A stretch of DNA of 56,173 nt from Oscillospiraceae bacterium (lineage in GTDB: Bacteria > Bacillota > Clostridia > Oscillospirales > Ruminococcaceae), in NCBI GenBank assembly GCA_017547245.1, contig JAFYQD010000001.1, forward strand, positions 1-56,173, written 5' to 3'. Made by a program: the position numbers and the translations under genes. Every line of letters begins with the position of its first letter. Positions within the stretch are counted from its first letter, which is position 1. Below the pieces are notes generated by a model that worked only from the letters and a program-made list of their open reading frames with translations, made no database searches and was not told where the DNA came from. Below, in pieces: positions 33,085 through 41,369 of this stretch.

Positions 33085-34138
33085 CATTGCTTTGATTGAT
33101 AAACTGAATATAGAAAAGACCCTGACAAAGGAGGAATGGGTACAGCTCATCCGTTCCTATACTGAAGAGGATGCAGCATATGCCGCAGCGGCAGCGCGAA
33201 AGATTGCCGATCGTCGTTTTGGCAACAAGGTGTTTTTCCGCGGCATCATCGAGTACTCCAATATCTGCAAAAACAACTGTTACTACTGCGGCATCCGCTG
33301 TGGAAACGCCAATTTGGAACGATACAGATTGGATAAGGATACCATTCTGGAATGTTGTTACCAGGGATATCAAAGCGGTTACCGCACCTTTGTGCTGCAG
33401 GGCGGCGAAGACCCCTTCTTTACCACCGATAAGATGGTTGATATTGTTTCTTCCATTCGCAGCCGATATCCCGATTGTGCCATTACCCTTTCAATAGGCG
33501 AGCTTGAGCGTGAAGACTATCAGCGGCTTTATGATGCCGGAGCCAATCGTTTTTTGCTTAGACATGAGACGGCAAACAGCTGTCACTACAGTCGGCTGCA
33601 CCCCGAGAATATGACTTTGGCAAAACGCATTCAGTGTTTGAAAGACCTGAAAGAGATTGGATTCCAGACCGGCTGCGGAATGATGGTTGGCTCACCCTTC
33701 CAGACGGCAGAGCATCTTGCCGAAGACATGATGTTTATTGCCGATTTTAAGCCCCATATGATTGGTGTCGGTCCCTTTATTCCACATCATGATACCCCTT
33801 TCCGTGATGAAAAGCCCGGAAGCGTTGCGCTTACATTGTTCCTGTTAAGCCTCTGCCGCATTCTGCTTCCCGATGTGCTGCTGCCTGCAACCACCGCATT
33901 GGGAACTTTGAGCACCGACGGTCGAAAAGCCGGTGTTCTGGCAGGTGCAAATGTAATAATGCCAAACCTTTCGCCTGTTGCACAACGTGAAAAATACATG
34001 CTGTATGACAACAAAGCCATCACCGGCGATGATGCAGGGGAAAGCCTTAAGGCACTGCAAGCCAGCATGGCAGAGATAGGATTTGAACTTGAAATCGGTC
34101 GCGGCGACTATAAAGAAGGAAGTGATCGGAATGATTAA
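33068..34138 (+). CDS. hydE: HydE-like radical SAM enzyme
   Basis: A 356-residue radical SAM protein of the HydE/BioB-like group. The cluster motif C-x3-C-x2-C appears as CKNNCYYC near residues 73-80, followed by GIRCGNANLERYRL, then GYRTFVLQGGEDPF, LRHETANSCHYSRLHP and IGVGPFIPHHDTPF, typical of HydE. HydE makes an iron-carbonyl/cyanide/cysteine intermediate in [FeFe]-hydrogenase H-cluster assembly. The TTG start at 33068 has GGGAGGTG about 9 bases upstream and overlaps the ATPase gene by 17 bp. Because its neighbours are nitrogenase-like proteins rather than a hydrogenase, it might be a HydE paralogue with another substrate. Confidence 0.82.
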   Translation: MNSISNIALIDKLNIEKTLTKEEWVQLIRSYTEEDAAYAAAAARKIADRRFGNKVFFRGIIEYSNICKNNCYYCGIRCGNANLERYRLDKDTILECCYQGYQSGYRTFVLQGGEDPFFTTDKMVDIVSSIRSRYPDCAITLSIGELEREDYQRLYDAGANRFLLRHETANSCHYSRLHPENMTLAKRIQCLKDLKEIGFQTGCGMMVGSPFQTAEHLAEDMMFIADFKPHMIGVGPFIPHHDTPFRDEKPGSVALTLFLLSLCRILLPDVLLPATTALGTLSTDGRKAGVLAGANVIMPNLSPVAQREKYMLYDNKAITGDDAGESLKALQASMAEIGFELEIGRGDYKEGSDRND

Positions 34139-34901
34139 AATTGCAGTATATGGCAAAGGCGGCATCGGTAAGTCCACCACCGTCTCCAATCTTTCGGCCG
34201 TTCTGGCCAAAAATGGTTTTAAGGTCATGCAAATTGGCTGCGACCCCAAAGCCGACTCCACTTCCACCCTCCGTGACGGAAAACCGATGAATACGGTTTT
34301 GGATTTGGTGCGAACCAAAAAGAATGATTTTGCGCTGGAAGATATGGTGACCGAAGGCTTTGGCGGAGTTATTTGCGTTGAAGCAGGAGGCCCCACTCCC
34401 GGACTTGGCTGCGCAGGCCGCGGCATCATTGCCGCCTTGGAAAAGCTTAAGGAAAAAGGTGCCTACGAAACCTATCAGCCAGACATTGTCTTTTATGATG
34501 TTTTGGGTGACGTTGTTTGCGGAGGTTTTACCATGCCCATGCGTGATGGTTATGCCGACAAGGTGTTTGTTGTTACCTCGGGCGAAAATATGTCCATCCA
34601 TGCAGCGGCCAATATTGCTGTGGCGGTGGATCAGTTTAAGGACCGTGGATATGCACAGCTGGGCGGTCTTATCCTCAACCGCAGGAATGTAAAGAACGAA
34701 GAAGAAAAGGTTCAGGAGCTTGCCGAAGATATTGAAAGCAAAATTGTAGGTTCGCTGAGCCGCAGCGAGTATGTTCAGGATGCCGATGCAATGCACAAAA
34801 CGGTTATTGAAGCTTTCCCCGAAAGCGACATGGCAAAGGAATATACTCTTCTTGCACAAAGTATACTTGCCGAATGTGGGAGGGAGGTCTCTCTTTGCTG
34901 A
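34131..34901 (+). CDS. Nitrogenase iron-protein-like reductase (NifH superfamily)
   Basis: A 256-residue P-loop ATPase of the NifH/BchL/CfbC superfamily. Walker A KGGIGKSTT is near 9-17 and switch I GCDPKADST near 37-45. The two [4Fe-4S] ligand cysteines are conserved in GLGCAGRG and DVVCGGFTMPMR. The homodimer would use ATP to pass single electrons to the NifD/K-like complex encoded next. It overlaps hydE by 8 bp. Its C-terminus is shorter than that of true NifH. No nifE, nifN or nifB genes are present. Confidence 0.93.
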   Translation: MIKIAVYGKGGIGKSTTVSNLSAVLAKNGFKVMQIGCDPKADSTSTLRDGKPMNTVLDLVRTKKNDFALEDMVTEGFGGVICVEAGGPTPGLGCAGRGIIAALEKLKEKGAYETYQPDIVFYDVLGDVVCGGFTMPMRDGYADKVFVVTSGENMSIHAAANIAVAVDQFKDRGYAQLGGLILNRRNVKNEEEKVQELAEDIESKIVGSLSRSEYVQDADAMHKTVIEAFPESDMAKEYTLLAQSILAECGREVSLC

Positions 34902-36226
34902 AGTCTGTTTGGAACTTTACCGATGACAGCGGCGCTGCCGTAAAAATAAGCGAAGCGATGTTTCCTTCGCCGTTCCATTCCGGGCTTGAGTATGGTGCGC
35001 CTGCACGCGGCTGTTGGAATATTGTTCATACAGGTATGCTGATTCCCGAAGCACATCAGGTTTTTGTCTGTGCTTCCGGCTGTCTGCGCGGTGTAGTGCT
35101 TACTGCTGCAGAAATGGGCGCTGCCCATCGTTTTTCTACGGTAGAAATTCGAGAAAACAACGTACTGGACGGCGACATGGAAGAGCTTATCATCGATGGT
35201 GTCAGTGACGTTCTTTCCCGTTTGCCAAAACTTCCTCCGGCTGTGCTTATTTACACCAGCTGTATCCATCACTTTATGGGCTGCGACCTTCCCAGAGTGT
35301 ATCGTATTTTGCGTGAAAAGTTTCCCGGTGTTGCGTTTACCGACTGCTATATGAATCCCATAATGCGAAAAAGCGGTGCAACCCCCGATGAACTGATGCG
35401 TCGTCAGCTGTATAGCCTTCTTGAGGAAACAACCAAAGACCCCAAGTCGGTCAATATCATCGGCAATGACCTTGCCTTTGAACAGGATAGCGACCATATT
35501 GAGCTTATCAAAAACAGCGGTTGGACACTTCGTGATATCACTGCCTGCAAAAGTTATGATGAATACAAAGAAATGTCCAAGGCAAGCTTTAACATCTATA
35601 ACATTCCGGCAGCCCGTCTTTCGGCCATGCAGTTAGAGCGCCGTTTGGGACAAAGCTGTTTGTATATGCCTCAGTGCTTTGGTTACGATGAAATCTCGCG
35701 CAGCATGGAACAGCTTGCCGAAATGCTTGGCATAAAGCCCTTGAATGATGCCGCCAAACGCAAGGCTGCCGATAATTCTCTCGAAAAGGCTCTTTCGGTG
35801 ATTGGTGATACTCCCATTGCCATTGACTATACCTTCAGCTTCCGTCCATTAAGCTTGACCAGACTTTTGCTGGAAAAGGGCTTCCGTGTAACCGAAGTGT
35901 ATGCAGACGGCTTTATCGCCGAAGAGAGGGCAGATTTTGAGTGGCTGCAGCAAAACCATCCTGAACTTAAAATCTGCGCCACCTTGCATGCCAAACGCCG
36001 TGTACTTTCAAGACAAAGGGAAGAAAAGATACTTGCCTTGGGTCAGAAAGCAGCCTACTTTACAGGCACCGATTATTTTGTAAATCTGGTTGAAGGCGGG
36101 GGACTGTATGGTTTTAACGGAATAATCAAGCTGGCCGGACTTATGGCCGAAGGCTACCTTACCCCAAAAGACACCAGAAAGCTGATTCAAATTAAAGGCA
36201 TGGGAAGCGAGGGATGCTGTTTATGA
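34895..36226 (+). CDS. NifD-like catalytic subunit (oxidoreductase/nitrogenase component 1)
   Basis: A 443-residue protein of the nitrogenase component 1 family. Three cysteines (about residues 40, 63 and 123; ARGCWN, CASGC, YTSCIHH) match the alpha-subunit P-cluster ligands. Alignment by eye of NIYNIPAARLSAMQLE with the NifD Cys275 region puts Ile at the cofactor cysteine. GGLYGFNG at the end aligns with the NifD His442 region with Tyr in place of His. No FeMo-type cofactor is therefore expected. The TTG at 34895 has GGGAGG 7 bases upstream and overlaps the nifH-like stop; an ATG at 34874 precedes that site. Confidence 0.87.
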   Translation: MLKSVWNFTDDSGAAVKISEAMFPSPFHSGLEYGAPARGCWNIVHTGMLIPEAHQVFVCASGCLRGVVLTAAEMGAAHRFSTVEIRENNVLDGDMEELIIDGVSDVLSRLPKLPPAVLIYTSCIHHFMGCDLPRVYRILREKFPGVAFTDCYMNPIMRKSGATPDELMRRQLYSLLEETTKDPKSVNIIGNDLAFEQDSDHIELIKNSGWTLRDITACKSYDEYKEMSKASFNIYNIPAARLSAMQLERRLGQSCLYMPQCFGYDEISRSMEQLAEMLGIKPLNDAAKRKAADNSLEKALSVIGDTPIAIDYTFSFRPLSLTRLLLEKGFRVTEVYADGFIAEERADFEWLQQNHPELKICATLHAKRRVLSRQREEKILALGQKAAYFTGTDYFVNLVEGGGLYGFNGIIKLAGLMAEGYLTPKDTRKLIQIKGMGSEGCCL

Positions 36227-37383
36227 AACAAACTGCAAGTATTATCTCTACCTATGCGTCTGATGTTTCCGGTGTGTGTTCCGCTCTTTATGAATTGGGC
36301 GGCATGACCGTTATGCATGACCCTTCAGGCTGCAATTCCACCTATAACACCCATGATGAACCCCGATGGTATGATTTTGACAGCCTTATCTTTATCTCAG
36401 CCCTGTCCGAGATGGAGGCAATCATGGGCGATGACGATCGCTTGATTGAGGAAGTGGTGGAAACCGCCCTTCAGCTAAAACCAAAGTTTATTGCGATTGC
36501 GGGTTCACCTGTTCCAATGGTGATAGGAACCGATTTCAAGGCCATTGCCCGTGTGATTGAAAAAAAGTCCGGTATTCCTTGCTTTGGTTTTACCACCAAT
36601 GGAATGCACTCTTATCTTTCGGGTGCAGGCATGGCCTTTGAGGCATTTGCCCAAAGAATGGTTGACCCTGCCGATAAGGCCGAGGGAAAGCATCGAGTAA
36701 ATATTCTTGGTGCAACACCGCTGGATTTTTCGGTAAACGGCAGCGTTGATTCCATAAAAATATGGCTTGAACAGAATGGATTTGAAGTAAACAGCTGTTG
36801 GGCCATGGGCAGTGAACTGGAGGACTTGGTTCACTCCGGTCGGGCAGATGTTAATCTGGTTGTATCCCAAAGCGGCTTAAAGGCTGCCAAAGTTCTAAAC
36901 AAACAATTTGGAACGCCATTTGTTATGGGTGTGCCGGTTGGTCTTGATTGCTCAAAGCTTCTTGCAGAAAGACTGATACAGGCAGAACAAAGCGGTCAAT
37001 GCAGCACTTCTTTCACAAGAAATGTGGTAAATGGGGAAGAGGATATCGTTTTGATTGCAGAAAGCATTTATGGTTGTTCGCTTGCTTCTGCCATTGAGCA
37101 AAAAACGGGCAAAAATGTCCGTGTTATCTGTCCCTTGGAGGGCGAAAAGGATATTCTTATGCCGCATGATGTTTTTGCCACAGACGAAGTGGAACTGATG
37201 CCTGTTTTGGAAAAAGCGAAGATTATCATTGCCGATCCACTTTATCAGCCCATTTGCCCCAAAGATGCAAAGTTTATTCCCCTTGCCCACGAGGCTTTTT
37301 CGGGCAGAATATATCGTTCAGAGATTCCCAATATGATAGGGGAAGGCTTTAACCACTGGTTCGCTGAACATATTGGAGGTTGA
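36223..37383 (+). CDS. NifK-like subunit (oxidoreductase/nitrogenase component 1)
   Basis: A 386-residue component 1-family protein that would form the heterotetramer with the NifD-like subunit. HDPSGCNSTY (Cys37) matches the GC ligand of NifK. The positions of the other two beta-subunit P-cluster cysteines appear lost (Tyr/Ala near residue 11 and Pro in AGSPVPMVIGTD). The complex may therefore carry a single [4Fe-4S] cluster ligated mostly by the D-like subunit. The ATG at 36223 overlaps the previous stop (ATGA). It contains a C-terminal Rossmann-like domain. The substrate is unknown. Confidence 0.85.
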   Translation: MKQTASIISTYASDVSGVCSALYELGGMTVMHDPSGCNSTYNTHDEPRWYDFDSLIFISALSEMEAIMGDDDRLIEEVVETALQLKPKFIAIAGSPVPMVIGTDFKAIARVIEKKSGIPCFGFTTNGMHSYLSGAGMAFEAFAQRMVDPADKAEGKHRVNILGATPLDFSVNGSVDSIKIWLEQNGFEVNSCWAMGSELEDLVHSGRADVNLVVSQSGLKAAKVLNKQFGTPFVMGVPVGLDCSKLLAERLIQAEQSGQCSTSFTRNVVNGEEDIVLIAESIYGCSLASAIEQKTGKNVRVICPLEGEKDILMPHDVFATDEVELMPVLEKAKIIIADPLYQPICPKDAKFIPLAHEAFSGRIYRSEIPNMIGEGFNHWFAEHIGG

Positions 37384-37387
37384 TTTT

Positions 37388-38524
37388 ATGAAAAAGATAA
37401 TGTCCCTTGTATTATCGCTTGTTATGGTTCTTTCCCTTACTGCTTGCGGCTCCGGGAAAGCTCCGCAGACAAACCAACCTGCGATAGAAAACAATCAGGA
37501 AGAAACCATTACGGTAGTTGATCATCTGGATAACTCTGTTGCGGTTCCTAAAAAGATAGATCGCATTGCTGTCTGCAGCATTTGGCCTCTGCCTTCGGTT
37601 CTTAGTGTATTCTTTAATTCGGCCGAAAAGATTGTTGCCATGCCGGAGCCGAGCCTTAGCGCAGCACAAAACAGTCTGCTGGGCGAGCTTTATCCCGAAA
37701 TTCTTGATGTAAACACAAGCTTTATGACCGGTAACGAAGTAAACGTAGAAGAACTGCTTAAACTTGCCCCCGATGTTGTTTTTTACAGCGCTTCGTTGCC
37801 TGCTTTGGGTGAACAGCTTACCAATGCAGGTTTCAGCGCCGTGGCTGTTTCGGTCAACAAGTGGGATTATAACTGTATTGAAACCCTGAACAATTGGATT
37901 GCGCTGCTTAGCGAGATTTTCCCCGAAAATGATAAGAGTGCCATTGTTGAAGATTACAGCAACAAGGTATACGATATGATTCAGCAACGTGTATCCAAGA
38001 TTGAAAAGGATGACCGTCCGTCTGCATTGTTCCTTTACCGTTATGATGATACCGAGATTGTTACTTCTGGCAGCAAATTCTTTGGACAGTGGTGGGCAGA
38101 TGCCTCCGGTGCCGAAAATGTTGGGGAAGAAATCAATCAGGATAACGCTGTAACTGTAAATATGGAGCAGGTTTATGCCTGGGATCCCGACATTGTGTTC
38201 CTGACCAATTTCACTTCTGCCCAGCCCGATGATCTGTATCACAACACCATCGGTAACTATGACTGGAGTGACATTGACGCCATTGAAGATTCTCGTGTAT
38301 ACAAGTGTCCTCTGGGCATTTACCGCAGCTATACTCCCGGTGCCGATACCCCGGTAACACTGCTGTGGTATGCAAAGACCATTTATCCCGAACTTTTTAA
38401 GGATATTGACCTTACCAAAGAGGCAAAGGACTACTACAACACCGTGTTTGGAATTGAGCTGACCGATGAACAGATTGAAACCATGTTTGCACCTCCTTCC
38501 GAGGCTGCCGGCGGTGTATTCTAA
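37388..38524 (+). CDS. Lipoprotein substrate-binding protein (FecB/BtuF family)
   Basis: A 378-residue periplasmic-binding-type protein. It has a lipoprotein signal peptide with lipobox LTAC (cleavage before Cys about 20), then TVVDHLDNSVAVPKKIDRIAV, the usual start of the TroA/FecB fold. The clefts of such proteins bind metal chelates, haem or cobalamin. GGAGG lies 7 bases before the ATG at 37388. It presumably serves the FecCD/ATPase pair encoded upstream and so completes an importer in the same operon. It has several aromatic residues (Trp, Tyr) but no His-rich metal loop. Confidence 0.9.
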   Translation: MKKIMSLVLSLVMVLSLTACGSGKAPQTNQPAIENNQEETITVVDHLDNSVAVPKKIDRIAVCSIWPLPSVLSVFFNSAEKIVAMPEPSLSAAQNSLLGELYPEILDVNTSFMTGNEVNVEELLKLAPDVVFYSASLPALGEQLTNAGFSAVAVSVNKWDYNCIETLNNWIALLSEIFPENDKSAIVEDYSNKVYDMIQQRVSKIEKDDRPSALFLYRYDDTEIVTSGSKFFGQWWADASGAENVGEEINQDNAVTVNMEQVYAWDPDIVFLTNFTSAQPDDLYHNTIGNYDWSDIDAIEDSRVYKCPLGIYRSYTPGADTPVTLLWYAKTIYPELFKDIDLTKEAKDYYNTVFGIELTDEQIETMFAPPSEAAGGVF

Positions 38525-38542
38525 GAAAAGGAGAGACAGAAT

Positions 38543-39748
38543 ATGGGTCTGAATGATACTCCTTCCGCCAATCGTGTCCACATAGGATTCTTTGGGCGCA
38601 GAAACGCAGGCAAATCCAGCCTTGTGAACGCTGTAACAGGTCAGCAGTTGGCCATTGTTTCCGACACAAAGGGTACAACCACCGACCCTGTTTACAAGGC
38701 GATGGAACTGCTGCCTCTTGGCCCTGTGATGATCATCGACACCCCCGGTTTTGATGACGAAGGGGAACTGGGTCTTCTGCGTGTAAAAAAGACCAGACAG
38801 GTTCTATACAAGACCGATGTGGCTGTGCTGGTAATTGATGCAACCGTTGGCCTGCAGCAAAGCGAGCAGGAAATGATCGACCTGTTTGAAAAGAAAGAAA
38901 TCGCTTATATTGTTGTATACAACAAGTCGGACCTTCTTGTCGGCATTCCCGAAGCAGATGAGAAAAGCATTTATGTTAGTGCCGAAAAGAATATTGCTGT
39001 CCACGAGCTGAAGGAACGCATGGCCAGACTTGCCAAAACCGAAGATACAGATAAAAAAATCGTAGGAGATTTGCTTGTTCCCGGCGATGTTGTTGTTCTG
39101 GTTACCCCAATAGATGAAGCTGCACCCAAGGGTCGTTTGATACTGCCTCAACAGCAGACAATTCGCGATATTCTTGATTCCAATGCAGTTTCTGTGGTTG
39201 TAAAGGAGAATGCCTTGCCGGAGGTTTTTGAGAAATTTTCGGTCAAACCAAAGCTGGTCATTACCGACAGCCAGGCCTTTGCTTTGGTCAATCGTGCAAC
39301 TCCGGAGGATATCCCTCTTACGTCTTTTTCGATTTTGATGTCCCGCTATAAAGGCCAGCTTACCGATGCAGTCAAGGGTGTTGTTGCCATAGATCAGCTT
39401 AAAGATGGTGACACTGTGCTTATTTCAGAAGGGTGTACCCACCATCGCCAGTGCGGAGATATCGGCAGTGTAAAAATTCCCGCATGGCTTAACAAATACA
39501 CCGGCAAAAAGCTGAACATTGTCACAACCTCCGGAACAGAGTTTCCCGATGATCTTTCGCCCTATGCTCTTGTAATTCATTGCGGCGGCTGTATGCTGAA
39601 TGAAAGAGAAATGCGGTATCGAATGAAAACTGCCATCGATCAGGGCGTCCCCATGACCAATTATGGCATTGCAATTTCTTATATGAATGGCATTCTGAAA
39701 AGAAGTGTTGCCATGCTTCCCGAAGTAAACAGCATTTTAGAAAAATAA
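38543..39748 (+). CDS. hydF: [FeFe]-hydrogenase maturation GTPase HydF
   Basis: A 401-residue protein with an N-terminal GTPase domain (GRRNAGKSSLVNA near 14-26, DTPGFDDEG near 67-75, NKSDLL) and a C-terminal Fe-S scaffold domain with the conserved cysteines and histidine of HydF (EGCTHHRQCGDIG and HCGGCMLNE). HydF acts as the scaffold on which the diiron subcluster is completed before transfer to the hydrogenase. It is the last gene of the operon and is followed by a strong terminator. HydG and the hydrogenase are not in this window. Confidence 0.92.
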   Translation: MGLNDTPSANRVHIGFFGRRNAGKSSLVNAVTGQQLAIVSDTKGTTTDPVYKAMELLPLGPVMIIDTPGFDDEGELGLLRVKKTRQVLYKTDVAVLVIDATVGLQQSEQEMIDLFEKKEIAYIVVYNKSDLLVGIPEADEKSIYVSAEKNIAVHELKERMARLAKTEDTDKKIVGDLLVPGDVVVLVTPIDEAAPKGRLILPQQQTIRDILDSNAVSVVVKENALPEVFEKFSVKPKLVITDSQAFALVNRATPEDIPLTSFSILMSRYKGQLTDAVKGVVAIDQLKDGDTVLISEGCTHHRQCGDIGSVKIPAWLNKYTGKKLNIVTTSGTEFPDDLSPYALVIHCGGCMLNEREMRYRMKTAIDQGVPMTNYGIAISYMNGILKRSVAMLPEVNSILEK

Positions 39749-39756
39749 AAATAGAA

Positions 39757-39787
39757 ACTCCTTCGGTAAAAACGAAGGAGTTTTTCT
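39757..39787 (+). terminator. Terminator after hydF
   Basis: An 11-bp stem AAACTCCTTCG/CGAAGGAGTTT is followed by a T run. Confidence 0.92.
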
Positions 39788-39795
39788 TTATGCTG

Positions 39796-39824
39796 TCGAC
39801 AAAAAAGAACATTTGTGCTACAAT
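39796..39824 (+). promoter_or_regulatory. Promoter for the DUF5131 gene
   Basis: TCGACA at 39796-39801 and TACAAT at 39819-39824 are spaced by 17 bases, 26 bp upstream of the start codon. Confidence 0.65.
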
Positions 39825-39850
39825 TGTTATACAACAAAGGAGGTGGCGGT

Positions 39851-40570
39851 GTGGCTAATTGGAATCCCTGGCATGGATGCCATAAATATTCGCCGGGCTG
39901 CCGCCATTGCTATGTCTACCGCAGCGATGCCGCACACGGAAAGGATAGTTCCATTGTTGCCAAAACCACTTCCTTTGGCTTGCCTGTTGCCAAAAACAGG
40001 GCAGGGGAATATAAGATTCCTTCGGGAGAAAGGGTTTGGACCTGTTTTACTTCGGATTTCTTTTTAGAGGATGCGGATGAATGGCGTCCCCAAGCCTGGG
40101 AAATGATGAAGGAACGTTCCGACTTGGATTTTCTATTTATTACCAAGCGCGTTCTTCGTTTTTATGACTGCATTCCCGATGATTGGGGAGAGGGTTACCC
40201 AAACGTTCACATTTGTTGTACAGCTGAAAACCAGGCCTGTGCGGACGAGCGGTTGCCATTATTCAAGACGCTGCCCATAGCGCATAAAAGTATCATATGC
40301 GAACCCATTCTGGAGCAGATTGATCTTTCTCCCTATCTTGGCAGTTGGGTAGAAGAGGTTGTGGCAGGCGGAGAATCGGGTCCCAATGCTCGCCTTTGTC
40401 GTTACGAGTGGATTACCCAACTGCGCCGTCAGTGCGATTCTGCTAATGTTCCGTTTTGGTTCAAGCAAACCGGTGCCATTTTTGAAAAGGATGGGAAAAT
40501 CTATCGTGTTGCACGCAAACACCAACATAGTCAGGCACACAAAGCCGGGCTGAATACATCACAACGATAA
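39851..40570 (+). CDS. DUF5131 (phage Gp37/Gp68-like) protein with Cys triad
   Basis: A 239-residue protein of the DUF5131/Gp37-Gp68 family. The N-terminal WNPWHGCHKYSPGCRHCYVYR contains a C-x6-C-x2-C triad resembling atypical radical SAM clusters; SDFF and FLFITKR are further family landmarks. The C-terminus has GESGPNARLCRYEWI and FWFKQTG. Members are found in phages and in stand-alone chromosomal positions; the function is not established. I chose the GTG at 39851 because AAAGGAGGTG lies about 6 bases upstream. Confidence 0.8.
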   Translation: MANWNPWHGCHKYSPGCRHCYVYRSDAAHGKDSSIVAKTTSFGLPVAKNRAGEYKIPSGERVWTCFTSDFFLEDADEWRPQAWEMMKERSDLDFLFITKRVLRFYDCIPDDWGEGYPNVHICCTAENQACADERLPLFKTLPIAHKSIICEPILEQIDLSPYLGSWVEEVVAGGESGPNARLCRYEWITQLRRQCDSANVPFWFKQTGAIFEKDGKIYRVARKHQHSQAHKAGLNTSQR

Positions 40571-40634
40571 AGAGCATATCCAACAACCTTATCGGCATAA
40601 ACAGAAATATATTCTGTTTTGCGGAGGGTGTTCT

Positions 40635-41369
40635 ATGAAAATAGGTTGGAAACTGGCTGTTCTTTTGATGCTATGCAGTTTTTCTTTGGTTCTTGGTGTG
40701 GTATATATTGCCGACACGCCGTTGGCTGCGCAGGCTTATGCTTCCGACGCTTGCTTTCCCACCATAGTCATAGACCCCGGCCATGGTGGGTTTGATGGGG
40801 GCGCTGTTGGAATAAACGGTGTAATTGAAAAGGATATCAATCTTTCGCTTTCCTTGGATTTGGCAGAGATGTTCCGTGTTGTGGGTTATCAGGTTGTAAT
40901 GACACGAACAGACGACCGTTCCATTCATGACCAGAGTGTGGAAGGAATCAAAAAGCAAAAAACCTCTGATATGCACAACCGTTTGGCCATTATGCAGCAA
41001 TACCCAAACGGAATTGTTCTTTCCATCCATCAAAACCAGTTCAGCCAGTCAAAATACAGCGGCGGCCAACTTTTTTATGGAATCCAAAAGGAAGAAAACA
41101 GCCGTTTATTGGCAGAAACAATGCAGAATAATCTGAAAGATTTTCTTCAGCCGGAAAACAATCGACAAATCAAGCAGGCTTATGATAATCTATATCTAAT
41201 GAAAAACGCACCGTCCACCGCCGTTTTGGTGGAATGCGGTTTTTTGTCCAATCCTGACGAGGCGGAGCTTTTATCGCAGGAAGAATATCGGCGAAAAGTA
41301 GCCTTTGTCATTTGTTCTTCAACCCTTCAGTTTATACAGGAGGAAATGATTCATGGCAATCAAATCTAA
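40635..41369 (+). CDS. N-acetylmuramoyl-L-alanine amidase, CwlD-like
   Basis: A 244-residue Amidase_3 enzyme with an N-terminal signal/anchor helix (about 7-26). Zinc/catalytic motifs are IDPGHGGFDGG, the metal-binding Glu in VIEKDIN, SIHQN and VECGFLSN. CwlD homologues remove peptide side chains from cortex muramic acid during sporulation to form muramic lactam. GGAGGGTG precedes the ATG. Its 3' end overlaps radA by 17 bp. Confidence 0.9.
   Translation: MKIGWKLAVLLMLCSFSLVLGVVYIADTPLAAQAYASDACFPTIVIDPGHGGFDGGAVGINGVIEKDINLSLSLDLAEMFRVVGYQVVMTRTDDRSIHDQSVEGIKKQKTSDMHNRLAIMQQYPNGIVLSIHQNQFSQSKYSGGQLFYGIQKEENSRLLAETMQNNLKDFLQPENNRQIKQAYDNLYLMKNAPSTAVLVECGFLSNPDEAELLSQEEYRRKVAFVICSSTLQFIQEEMIHGNQI

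Noticed and set aside
33068-34138. Biotin synthase, ThiH or PylB instead of HydE
   Set aside because: The context (TM1266, HydF) and the motifs LQGGEDPF and IGVGPFIPHHDTPF fit HydE better. A HydE paralogue with another substrate remains possible.
34131-37383. Nitrogen-fixation (nif) operon
   Set aside because: No nifE, nifN or nifB genes are present. The D/K-like subunits lack FeMo-cofactor ligands by eye and are shorter than true NifD/NifK.
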